From Bacillus_CJ salitolerans (GTDB lineage Bacteria > Bacillota > Bacilli > Bacillales > SA4), in contig NZ_JBHUEM010000009.1 in assembly GCF_042680805.1 (NCBI RefSeq), positions 1-64,000 of the forward strand: 64,000 bases of DNA. The letters run 5' to 3'. The position numbers were made by a program, and so were the translations under genes. Position 1 is the stretch's first letter; the number at the start of each line of letters is the position of its first letter. This document shows positions 25,773 to 33,665 of this stretch, piece by piece. The notes under the pieces were generated by a model. The model saw only the letters and a list, made by a program, of their open reading frames with translations, was not told where the DNA came from and ran no database searches.

Positions 25773-26060
25773 GAACAAAAGGCTCAGTGCGCCCCGTTTA
25801 GCCTAAGGAAGAGCAAATGTTCCTAAATGAGAATAAGGGCGCTTTTCCCTTTTACTCATTTAGGGTTATCCCACTCCAACTGGTGGTAGAAAACAAAGCC
25901 ACCAGTTGGCGTCTGATTGGTTCAACTAACCAACAGAAAGTATCACTGATGGAGGTTTCACTAAATCTGATCTCTTAGTAGGATGAAATGGCAAAGATCG
26001 TCACCATTTCTTCTTGGCTGGGCGCTGGAGCCGGATTACTAAGCACATCGTAATTAGATA
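25773..26060 (+). repeat. dispersed intergenic repeat, copy D (long form)
   Basis: It begins GAACAAAAGGCTCAGTGCGCC and ends GGGCGCTGGAGCCGGATTA. Hairpin 1 has its own arms (CCTAAATGAG/CTCATTTAGG). This copy carries about 100 extra bases in the middle with further hairpins, including CCAACTGGTGG/CCACCAGTTGG and TTGGTT/AACCAA, before a hairpin 2 of GAAATGG/CCATTTC. It lies upstream of yqgQ and downstream of the SpoVAF-like gene. Confidence 0.8.
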
Positions 26061-26087
26061 CAATCAAAACCTATAATGTCTTATTCA

Positions 26088-26118
26088 TAAAAAAGAGTGC
26101 TGATATAAACCAGCACTC
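26088..26118 (-). terminator. terminator of the SpoVAF-like gene
   Basis: GAGTGCTG pairs with CAGCACTC around ATATAAAC, followed by TTTTTT on the minus strand. Confidence 0.88.
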
Positions 26119-26131
26119 AATTGAGCATTAT

Positions 26132-27595
26132 TTACCGATCAGGATCCTTTGGGTGTAAAACAGTCGGTCTTCTATTCTTTAAAGGAATTGGTGATCGAAC
26201 AATTACGTCTCTCAAAGCTCTATAGTTAAAGGGAATAAACGGCCATAGGTAAGGAACATTGAATGTTTTCATTCTTCCTAGTAGAATGAACCAAGCTGTT
26301 ACACCAATCATAAATCCAATGACTCCACCGATTGCAGTAAAGATCAATAAAATAAGACGAAATATCCGATTGGCTAAACTCATCTCATAACTTGGTGTGG
26401 CGAAAGAACCAATGGCAGCTATTGCTAAATAAAGGATCACTTCATTCGTTAGCAGACCCACTTCAACAGCAACTTGTCCAACCATTAACGCAGCAACTAA
26501 ACCAAGTGCTGTTGCTAAGGATGATGGTGTATGGATGGCAGCCATCCTTAACATATCAATTCCAACTTCTATTATGAGAAACTGAGCAATTAAAGGAACA
26601 TTTGCATCATTATCATTCGGTCCAATAAAGTTCAATACTTCTGGTAATAATTCGGGATTCATGGCAAATAAATACCATAATGGCAATAGAAAAATAGACG
26701 CCCAGATGGCCAGAAATCGAACGAAGCGTAAATAAGCACCTACAACCGGTTTATTTCGATACTCCTCAGCATGCTGAAGGTGATGCCAAAATGTAGCAGG
26801 CGTTATCATAACACTAGGAGTGCCATCTACCATCACAAGAACGTGTCCTTCATATAGATGAGTTGCAGCCGTATCAGGACGTTCCGTATATCTAACAACC
26901 GGATAAGGATTCCAATGACGGCCTGAGATAAACTCCTCGATTGTTTTTTCACCCATCGGCAATCCATCCGTGTCTATTTTACTAATCGAATCCTTCACAA
27001 TTTTTACCTGTTTTGGATCAGCAATATCCTCAATGTAGCATATACATACATCTGTTTTACTTCTTCTACCAACCTGCATATACTCCATCCTTAACGTCCG
27101 ATCTCTTACTCGTCGTCGAGTTAGAGCTGTATTGAAAACAATGGTTTCAACGTACCCATCCCTTGCACCTCGGACGACTCGTTCAATATCAGGCTCTTGC
27201 GGACCTCTAACAGGGTATGTACGTGCATCAATCATAATGGCATAATTTATTCCATCTACAATGAGAGCTGTAGGACCGGCTAGAACAGTATCTACCACAC
27301 TATCTAAATCCTCTACTTTTTCAATTTCCACATATGGAATATGAGTTTTTAATAATTTTTCTAGAGGATCTGGTTCTAATTGTTCAGGCTCTAATTGTGA
27401 TAATAGCTTCATTAAATAATGAAGAATATCATCCTTTGCAAATCCATCAATTAAATAAAGAGCCATCTTTCTACCTGCATATTCTAAATCTAAGCTGATG
27501 ACATCAAAACTCTTTTCAACGCCTAACTCAGCCGATAAGTATTTGACATTTTCATCAATATTACTAGATACTTTTTTTATTTCGTTATGGTTCAT
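26132..27595 (-). CDS. SpoVAF-like spore germination protein (GerA family)
   Basis: 487 residues. A cytoplasmic N-terminal domain (to about 290) contains KVVRGARDG-like RVVRGARDGYVETIVFNTALTRRRVRD and the GerA signature RYTERPDTAATHLYEGHVLVMVDGTPS; then about five to six membrane helices end in RRPTVLHPKDPDR. Overall length and motifs fit SpoVAF rather than GerAA receptors. SpoVAF homologs act in the spore inner membrane as ion-channel components amplifying germination. Start at 27595 behind GAGGTG with 6-base spacing. It stands alone, outside any spoVA operon. A terminator follows. Confidence 0.85.
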   Translation of the reverse strand: MNHNEIKKVSSNIDENVKYLSAELGVEKSFDVISLDLEYAGRKMALYLIDGFAKDDILHYLMKLLSQLEPEQLEPDPLEKLLKTHIPYVEIEKVEDLDSVVDTVLAGPTALIVDGINYAIMIDARTYPVRGPQEPDIERVVRGARDGYVETIVFNTALTRRRVRDRTLRMEYMQVGRRSKTDVCICYIEDIADPKQVKIVKDSISKIDTDGLPMGEKTIEEFISGRHWNPYPVVRYTERPDTAATHLYEGHVLVMVDGTPSVMITPATFWHHLQHAEEYRNKPVVGAYLRFVRFLAIWASIFLLPLWYLFAMNPELLPEVLNFIGPNDNDANVPLIAQFLIIEVGIDMLRMAAIHTPSSLATALGLVAALMVGQVAVEVGLLTNEVILYLAIAAIGSFATPSYEMSLANRIFRLILLIFTAIGGVIGFMIGVTAWFILLGRMKTFNVPYLWPFIPFNYRALRDVIVRSPIPLKNRRPTVLHPKDPDR

Positions 27596-27777
27596 TTTAT
27601 TCACCTCATCCATAGACTATTAGAATCTATGATCTATACAACCATCATTAACGAATGAATGAAGAAACATACCTAGCATTACTTATTTTTTCCATCCGAA
27701 TTCTTTCTATGAATCTTTCGATCAATTGTTTCATATATTTTCATGAAGAGTTGTCCAGGGGGGGGGGATGGATCAAG

Positions 27778-28653
27778 GTGAGTAAGAAAATAACATTGTC
27801 CTTAGCTGTTGTCTCAATAGTAATAACAACCATCATAATAAGTAACGTTTATTTCTCCCAGCCCGTAAGAGAAAGTCTTACTTATTTTCCTACCGATTCA
27901 AGTTTAACTTTCAGCATCGCTGAGACGACCATATCCTTATTTAATAAGAAGGACAATGATGAATATATTGTTAATTGGAGAGAGGTTTCAGAAACAGAGA
28001 AGGAAGTTTATTTACGTCAGGATATTTCATTCCTATTTAAAGATGGCATTCTTGATTCGACGATGTCCTTATGGAAAGAAGAAACCAAATTCATTGAACA
28101 AGAAAAAAGGTTAAGAGGTGAGGATAGTAGCCATTATCAAGCTATTAGTCTACATCATGCTGAAATTCATTTGAAAGATGATCAAATAAAAAGTGCTCAA
28201 ATGATGTCACATGATGAGTTGTATATTATTGATTCTTCCTATAGTCCATTGGACTCCTTTAAACAACCAAGTAATGAAGAACAAAAAGAATGGAAGAAGG
28301 TTCTTGATCACGCAATTAATCAACATCTGTTTTACAGTTGGAACGAGCTTGCAAAACACTATAATCTAGATTTAGAAACATATGACGCTATTCCGTTCGT
28401 AAACCTTGCAACATATAATAAAACTCCTCTTCCTGGTTTAACAGCAGAGGAGTCCATACGAGTGATTGGGCAATTATGGGAGGGTTTATATAAAAATTAC
28501 CTGCTCGGAATTGAGCTAACAGCAACAGAAACCGTTAGTCCCATTGGAAGCAAGATTCCACTTATCCTAATTAGTAAAGATCGCTCACATTTAATCATTT
28601 TAATAGAGACAGAAGCAGGAGAGAAGGTACGGTTATTTCAAAAAATCAACTAA
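27778..28653 (+). CDS. hypothetical membrane-anchored exported protein
   Basis: I do not recognise it. The 291-residue product starts SKKITLSLAVVSIVITTIIIS, a single N-terminal anchor (residues 4-25), then a polar extracytoplasmic domain of ~260 residues rich in Glu and Ser without Cys. The start is taken as GTG 27778, preceded by a run of ten G residues at 27758-27767, which doubles as the ribosome binding site. The long frame back to 27655 overlaps the upstream region of the divergent SpoVAF-like gene. It runs 4 bases into the convergent rhomboid gene. Confidence 0.7.
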   Translation: MSKKITLSLAVVSIVITTIIISNVYFSQPVRESLTYFPTDSSLTFSIAETTISLFNKKDNDEYIVNWREVSETEKEVYLRQDISFLFKDGILDSTMSLWKEETKFIEQEKRLRGEDSSHYQAISLHHAEIHLKDDQIKSAQMMSHDELYIIDSSYSPLDSFKQPSNEEQKEWKKVLDHAINQHLFYSWNELAKHYNLDLETYDAIPFVNLATYNKTPLPGLTAEESIRVIGQLWEGLYKNYLLGIELTATETVSPIGSKIPLILISKDRSHLIILIETEAGEKVRLFQKIN

Positions 28654-29822
28654 ATAACTCCATAACCCTTTATCAAAAGAACAAACAGTATAATTATTGT
28701 TGCGATAATAAATGCAGCTTGGGACACGAAATTCTTTCTTGATGGTAAGGATACAGCTCCTGCGGCAAGAAAGCCTCCTAACAATCCGCCAAGGTGACCT
28801 GAATTATCAATTGATGGGACAAGAAAGCCGATCACTACATTTATCCCAATTAATACGATAACATTTGATCCCATTGTTTGAAGGAACACTTTGGGATTTA
28901 TCATTCCAAAATAGACGAGTGCCCCAAAACAGCCAAAAATAGCTCCTGAAGCGCCAGCCGAAAGGGAAGGACTAAACACAAAGCTCGCAATAGAGCCTAA
29001 AATACCTGAAAAAAGATAAATGTACACAAAACGATAATTGCCATATATTTGTTCAATAAGCCTGCCTAAATATAGTAAGGCTATCGTATTCATAAATAAA
29101 TGAAGGAATCCTATATGCAAGAAAATAGGGGTGAAGAAACGCCACCATTCACCTTCTAATATTAATGGAGTATATTTTGCACCAAATTGTATTAATGTCC
29201 GAGGGTCTGTACTACCACCAAAGCGCTCTAATAACAAAAACATCAAAAGTTGAATGACCATAAAGACATATGTCCATCTAGGTTTCCCTGCTTGGAATAG
29301 GGCCTTTAATCCCTTTACCCTTTCTGTTGCTGTTACAAGTACTTCACTTTTTAACACTTGGATTGTTTGATCATTCACATAGTCATCCTTTAGGTTTATT
29401 TCTAACGGGATAGTCAGTTTTGCTTCGACCTCCCTAACGTCATTTTGGGCATTTTCGGATGTAATAAGGTATGTATGTAAGCTAGACCGCTTCAGACTTA
29501 ATGGTTTACTTAACTGATCCACATATTCATCTACCGGTGGATAAGACGATACATAAATATTAACAGCTTCTAATTTGTGCAAGTGATGTTTCTTGCGGTA
29601 GAAATCGAGTCTCTTTATGACGTTTTCCATATCCCGCCTCATCCAGTTTCCCCAATCAAGATCATACCGAAGAATTCGAATTAATTTGGCTTGATTCTTT
29701 TTATTAGTTGATTGGAGCCACATTTCATTTTGAGACTCAGAAAGGGCAACGAGGTGGTACTTCTCCTTTACCACCAGCTTATAGATTAGCTGCCAATACA
29801 CCGAATCAAGGAACTCTTTCAT
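28650..29822 (-). CDS. gluP: rhomboid-family intramembrane serine protease (GluP type, TPR-less)
   Basis: A 390-residue protein: a soluble N-terminal domain of ~180 residues, then six or more membrane helices forming the rhomboid core. The catalytic Ser is in SAGASGAIFG and the catalytic His in NSGHLGGLLGG; the upstream motif HIGFLHLFMN supplies the oxyanion-side His/Asn. B. subtilis GluP (YqgP) is about 507 residues and ends in TPR repeats; here the protein stops after the last helix. The start follows GGGGGTTAAGGG. Family members degrade membrane proteins such as MgtE in concert with FtsH. Confidence 0.88.
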   Translation of the reverse strand: MKEFLDSVYWQLIYKLVVKEKYHLVALSESQNEMWLQSTNKKNQAKLIRILRYDLDWGNWMRRDMENVIKRLDFYRKKHHLHKLEAVNIYVSSYPPVDEYVDQLSKPLSLKRSSLHTYLITSENAQNDVREVEAKLTIPLEINLKDDYVNDQTIQVLKSEVLVTATERVKGLKALFQAGKPRWTYVFMVIQLLMFLLLERFGGSTDPRTLIQFGAKYTPLILEGEWWRFFTPIFLHIGFLHLFMNTIALLYLGRLIEQIYGNYRFVYIYLFSGILGSIASFVFSPSLSAGASGAIFGCFGALVYFGMINPKVFLQTMGSNVIVLIGINVVIGFLVPSIDNSGHLGGLLGGFLAAGAVSLPSRKNFVSQAAFIIATIIILFVLLIKGYGVI

Positions 29823-29883
29823 CCCTTAACCCCCTTAGCTAAAAATCGTTAGGATGTTGTTCCTTCATCATAACATTAGCTCA

Positions 29884-29913
29884 TAAAAAAATCCTGCTAC
29901 AAGAAGCAGGATT
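29884..29913 (-). terminator. terminator after the YqgO-position gene
   Basis: AATCCTGCT pairs with AGCAGGATT, with TTTTTTT on the minus strand. The stem begins at the stop codon. Confidence 0.88.
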
Positions 29914-30089
29914 CACCTAAAAGCTTGCTTTAAGAATCTCTCTCTTACATAAGGGATATTCATCGTAAACTGAACTAATAATCGACGAACCGTATTGTTT
30001 CCGAGTATTGTATTAAGAAGTCGGTAACGGTTTTTTATTAAACGGAATACGACATACAAAGCAGCAAAAATGATGATTAAATTTTTCAT
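29913..30089 (-). CDS. small basic membrane-associated protein (YqgO position)
   Basis: A 58-residue protein: N-terminal hydrophobic stretch NLIIIFAALYVVFRLI, then a basic, helical tail (KNRYRLLNTILGNNTVRRLL ... RERFLKQAFR). GGAGGG sits 8 bases before the ATG at 30089, and a terminator overlaps its end, so it is clearly an expressed unit. B. subtilis has the small gene yqgO at this place; I cannot confirm sequence identity. Function unknown. Confidence 0.75.
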   Translation of the reverse strand: MKNLIIIFAALYVVFRLIKNRYRLLNTILGNNTVRRLLVQFTMNIPYVRERFLKQAFR

Positions 30090-30169
30090 ACCAAATCCCT
30101 CCTACTATTACTAATTTGCATCAGAAGAAAATGTTTTATCCATTATTTTAAAGGGATGAGGATTTGTTC

Positions 30170-30955
30170 TTATAACTGAAAATAAAGGATGGATGTGATC
30201 AAGACAGAAAGAAGTATGGATGTAAAATTCGTACTATCATTATTCATCCATTTTACACCTCTAATTAATTCGGTTGGAGTATTGCAATGTACTACACTTT
30301 CTGTCTCAATAAGGCAAACCTTGCACTGATGAAGAGATTGGATTGTCGCACCAATCAAAGTATCAATGAAGGACCCTGCCATTCCGGCAAAACTAATTAA
30401 TAGAATAGATGAAAGGGTAAGAGAAGGGAATACTATAAATGATACAATTCCAATTAATAAAGCCCCCATTATAGTTGCTAATGTTCCTAATAAAGAAATG
30501 GCTCCCGATGTACCAGGAGCTACTCTTTTAAGTGTTAGGATATGAACAGGTGTCTTTTTACTCATACTTCCTATCTCTGATGCCCACGTATCAGAATTAG
30601 CAGCAGCGATTGAGAAACAAAAAGCATGTAACCATACCGGATCTGGACTTACCATATAAACGACACTAAAGACAGCGGGTAATAAACCGTTAGCCAGCAC
30701 TTGTATAGCATCTCTTTTTTCTCCCTTTTGAAGAATATCATCAAGTCGCTTTTTATTCCCTTTTTTCAGTTTACTCCATAGACTTGAGGATGCAAAAAAA
30801 ACACCTAGAAGTACTAAACCACTGCTATTGAAACCAATTCCTATTAATAGGCCTACGATAATTGCTGCCAAAAATCCGCTGAGTGTTAAGGATTTTACAA
30901 CATAACCAATGCTGGCCATAACAAGAACAAAACTAACGAGTAACACACTATTCAT
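30170..30955 (-). CDS. DUF92 family integral membrane protein
   Basis: 261 residues, mostly hydrophobic, about six to seven membrane helices. Family signatures are NSDTWASEIG and KRVAPGTSGAISLLGT; DUF92 is also seen in plant and archaeal proteins linked to prenyl or phytyl phosphate kinase-like chemistry, so a phosphotransfer role is possible but unproven. The start is set at 30955, overlapping the yqgN stop by 8 bases. The longer frame (31069) overlaps yqgN heavily. A Cys/His-containing tail (QCKVCLIETESVVHC) is notable. Confidence 0.82.
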   Translation of the reverse strand: MNSVLLVSFVLVMASIGYVVKSLTLSGFLAAIIVGLLIGIGFNSSGLVLLGVFFASSSLWSKLKKGNKKRLDDILQKGEKRDAIQVLANGLLPAVFSVVYMVSPDPVWLHAFCFSIAAANSDTWASEIGSMSKKTPVHILTLKRVAPGTSGAISLLGTLATIMGALLIGIVSFIVFPSLTLSSILLISFAGMAGSFIDTLIGATIQSLHQCKVCLIETESVVHCNTPTELIRGVKWMNNDSTNFTSILLSVLITSILYFQL

Positions 30956-31517
30956 AGCAAAATATCGTCCTTTTTTCCGTAAGTAACTGACGAACTGCAA
31001 TGTCGTGTTGCTCCCTTGGTAGATCGTCAACAAGCTGGCACTCAAATAGTAAAGATAGTGTTTCGGCATTAAAGTTTTCTAAAAAGCGATCATAATAACC
31101 ACCGCCATATCCTATTCGATAGCCGTCTATAGTAAAACAAACACCTGGTACAATTAATAGATTGATTTGATCTTTCACTATCTCGTTTGTTCGTGCTGGA
31201 ATCGGTTCTTTTAGCCCAAAGTAAACTTCCTCTAACGAATTAAAATCGTCAATTTGGTAAAATACCATTTGCTTTTGTTCAGGGTAACACTTTGGTATAG
31301 CAACTTTTTTTCCTAGCTTCCAAGCTTGTTCAATAATTAGCCTTGTTTCTACTTCACGTCCTCTTGATAAGGTAACTCCAATTATTTGACTTTCAACCCA
31401 TGTCTTATTTTGGAAAAGTGTTTGATGAATTTTTTTTGTCCAGTTGCTAATGTCCTCATCACTTACTTGGTTTAATGATTGAATCATTTGTTTTCGGATT
31501 TCCTTTTTACTAGGCAC
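30948..31517 (-). CDS. yqgN: 5-formyltetrahydrofolate cyclo-ligase
   Basis: ATP-dependent conversion of 5-formyl-THF to 5,10-methenyl-THF, which clears an inhibitor of one-carbon enzymes. 189 residues with the N-terminal KKEIRKQM helix, LIVPGVCFTIDGYRIGYGGGYYDRFL (ATP and folate site) and the closing VRQLLTEKRT. The start is GTG at 31517 with AAGGTGG upstream. It probably forms an operon with the DUF92 gene. Confidence 0.93.
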   Translation of the reverse strand: MPSKKEIRKQMIQSLNQVSDEDISNWTKKIHQTLFQNKTWVESQIIGVTLSRGREVETRLIIEQAWKLGKKVAIPKCYPEQKQMVFYQIDDFNSLEEVYFGLKEPIPARTNEIVKDQINLLIVPGVCFTIDGYRIGYGGGYYDRFLENFNAETLSLLFECQLVDDLPREQHDIAVRQLLTEKRTIFCYE

Positions 31518-31626
31518 TCACAAACACCACCTTCAATATATTCTACTTGTTATTCATATATGTAATAGGCCATATAAAACCAATCTGTCAATTTGTATTA
31601 AAAATCAACCATATCCTCTTTTTACA

Positions 31627-31664
31627 ATAAAAAGCCGCAAACCATTTAATAGGATTTCGGCTAT
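31627..31664 (-). terminator. terminator belonging to a lost rpmG copy
   Basis: AGCCG/CGGCT stem with T-run TTTTTATTG on the minus strand. It aligns with the intact rpmG terminator at 33355-33397, including a paired stem change (AGCC/GGCT versus AGTC/GACT). Confidence 0.7.
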
Positions 31665-31676
31665 ACTAAGTCATCA

Positions 31677-31697
31677 TTACTTAGTTTCTCGGTGTAA
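31677..31697 (-). pseudogene. rpmG: 3' remnant of an rpmG copy
   Basis: The minus strand encodes LHRETK followed by a stop, the exact C-terminus of ribosomal protein L33 in the intact rpmG at 33411-33560, and is followed by a homologous terminator. Immediately upstream the reading frame is closed (TGA), so only the tail survives. Together with intact rpmG it brackets the 31.7-33.35 kb island. Confidence 0.7.
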
Positions 31698-31846
31698 TCA
31701 TGTTGTAAGTTAATTACTTCCCTCTACGAGCGACAAAGGTTGATATGACGTGGTTTTTAATGATACCTTAGTATATCCATACGCTGCATTATGTTGTTTT
31801 GTGCGATAAAAAACTTAAATGCGTGAGCAAATGTGTGCTCATGTGA

Positions 31847-32143
31847 TTATTTGATGTGGTCAAGAAGTTTTTGACCACTTTCTTCTATTAATTTATATTC
31901 TATATCATCATCTGTAAATCCGCATAGATTACAAATCAACATGAGTAATTTAATTTCTGCTGCTACTTCTCCGCAATCTTTACACTCAAACACCGTAATA
32001 CATCATATAAGCTCTCTCATATTGAGCTTTATAGAGGTTCGCCCTTTCAAGTATTCAGAATCACCGAATAGCTCATGTAGAGTCATATAATCGATATAGT
32101 AATCTAATATCTCATTTATTGTTAAAACATTTCTTAATTTCAT
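31847..32143 (-). pseudogene. two adjacent small ORFs, possibly one frameshifted gene
   Basis: ATG at 32143 opens 46 codons (KLRNVLTINEILDYYIDYM ... NMRELI) ending at 32003. A second frame from GTG 31993 encodes 48 residues (FECKDCGEVAAEIKLLML ... KLLDHIK) ending at 31847, with two CxxC-like Cys pairs (CKDC, CNLC). Neither has a ribosome binding site. Read together they look like one small zinc-ribbon-containing protein broken by a frameshift. I do not recognise the family. The rest of 31518-31846 shows only the rpmG remnant and its terminator. Confidence 0.45.
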
Positions 32144-32187
32144 TATTATATCTAATAATTTTAAAATATATTAGGAGTGAGAATATA

Positions 32188-32773
32188 GTGCAAGAGTTAT
32201 GTTCATAATTTTATTAATCTAACCACTACCTTGTGGGTTTGTTCCAACTCAAACAAGGGTGGTGTAAAACAATATACCCACCGAGTGGGAACTGACCATA
32301 CTGTTGCTGGTTGGGCGGGATTAGATGTTAGATAATACAAACACTCATCCATATGGTAGATTTCCTACCAATCATTACATTTGGTTGGCAGAAGATAATG
32401 CAACTTATGACAAGGTGCTTTGAGAACCACTTTAGCCGGAGAATACCTTTGCAAATCAGGAATATCAACAAGTGTAACTTGTGGGACTGTTGATTATTCA
32501 GATGATGATTATGGACACCAAAAGGTATCAAAAATAATAAATGATCATAGTATATTCCCCGATTATTACCAAGATGGAGATAGTGGAGCAATTGTATTCG
32601 ATCCTGCTAATTTATATATAGTTGGTATCCATTCTGGAGGAGAAGTTCCTACTGGCGAGGGAATTACTTTCGGATATTTCACTAGGAGTTGGGAGGTAGA
32701 AGACCATTTTTCTACATCTGGAAATCTGTTTAGGGTATATACAAATGACACATATGTTAAGGTTTCCAATTAG
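32188..32773 (+). pseudogene. degraded chymotrypsin-fold serine protease (streptogrisin-like)
   Basis: A GTG at 32188 with AGGAGTGAG upstream opens a frame that closes after six codons. Downstream, three reading-frame pieces line up: GGVKQYTHRVGTDHTVAGWAG, then HPYGRFPTNHYIWLAEDN, then from about 32420 the longest piece, TTLAGEYLCKSGISTSVTCGTV with the catalytic-Ser block DGDSGAIVFDPANLYIVGIHSGG. The CKSG...CGTV and GDSGA patterns are those of S1 alpha-lytic/streptogrisin-type proteases. At least two frame breaks separate them, and the N-terminal half with the catalytic His is missing, so it should be inactive. Confidence 0.75.
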
Positions 32774-32801
32774 TATAAATTATACGTCAAGGAGGGGTCT
32801 A

Positions 32802-33164
32802 ATGAAAAAACACATAAAGCTATCCTTAATTTGTTTAATTAGTATTATTATTTTAACGTCATGTTCACAAGAAGATACAATAACTGGATATGTTTCATCT
32901 ACAATAACAGACCAAAATTATTTTCTTTTGATTCAGAATATAACCCAAGATGAAATTAGGGATAAAACATTTGAAGAAAAGGTAGTCATTGCTATAGAAG
33001 AACTAGAAAATGAGGATTCTAATGGATATTTTATATATGTTCCTCAAGAGTTTCACGATAAGGTAATATTGGGGGAAAAAGTAAAAGTTTGGTTAACAGG
33101 GCCTGCTCAAGAATCGCTCCCTCCGAAAGTATCTGCTGAAAAAATACAAACTATTTCAAATTAG
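32802..33164 (+). CDS. DUF3221-type lipoprotein
   Basis: 120 residues: basic KK start, hydrophobic LICLISIIILTS, lipobox ending TSC, so anchored outside the membrane. The mature part has ITGYVSSTI, GYFIYVPQEF and VKVWLTGPAQES, the pattern of the small DUF3221 (YobA-like) oligosaccharide-binding-fold family. The start at 32802 follows GGAGGGG. It looks intact although it sits in an otherwise decayed island. Function unknown. Confidence 0.78.
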   Translation: MKKHIKLSLICLISIIILTSCSQEDTITGYVSSTITDQNYFLLIQNITQDEIRDKTFEEKVVIAIEELENEDSNGYFIYVPQEFHDKVILGEKVKVWLTGPAQESLPPKVSAEKIQTISN

Positions 33165-33354
33165 ATATATTAAATATAGTACCTTGGAAAATTTCAACAT
33201 AAAATAACTAGGGCATTCTTCTACAACTATCACCAATGAAAACTCAGAAGATGCGTCATTCACTTACAGATCGGTTAGATAAGTTATATGAATCGAATGC
33301 GAGAAAGAATGAGTAAAGTGGTCAAAATGTGAGTTTTGATGTTTTGTGGTAAAA

Positions 33355-33397
33355 ATAAAATAGTCACAAACCCTTTTGTATCAAGGCTTGCGACTAT
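33355..33397 (-). terminator. terminator of rpmG
   Basis: TAGTC/GACTA outer helix with inner CAAACCC/GGCTTG pairs around TTTTGTATCAA; T-rich TTTTATTTTTAC on the minus strand. Confidence 0.75.
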
Positions 33398-33410
33398 ATT
33401 GTGAGAACCA

Positions 33411-33560
33411 TTATTTTGTTTCTCGGTGAAGAGTAACTCTCTTAAGTCTTGGGCTATATTTCTTAAGCTCAATACGCTCAGGATTGTTACGCTTATTTTT
33501 CTTCGTAATGTAGTTACGATCGCCAGTTTCTGTGCAAGCTAGAGTAACAGTAACACGCAT
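33411..33560 (-). CDS. rpmG: 50S ribosomal protein L33
   Basis: A 49-residue protein starting RVTVTLACTETGDRNYITKKN and ending RLKRVTLHRETK, a complete bacterial L33. Only one Cys (residue 9) is present, so it lacks the four-Cys zinc ribbon and is the zinc-independent (C-minus) type. GGAGGG lies 7 bases before the ATG at 33560. In related Bacillus genomes rpmG lies next to yqgN; here an island separates them. Confidence 0.95.
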   Translation of the reverse strand: MRVTVTLACTETGDRNYITKKNKRNNPERIELKKYSPRLKRVTLHRETK

Positions 33561-33665
33561 TATATATCCCTCCAAACATCATTACATTCAATCAGACTTT
33601 TCTATGATATCATTTTTCCAATAGAAATGCCAGTCTATTTTTAGGGGGAAATGGAGTTTATTTCT

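Noticed and set aside
33236..33316. 26-codon frame between the DUF3221 gene and rpmG
   Set aside because: No ribosome binding site and no recognisable sequence; it may be a gene scrap within the island.
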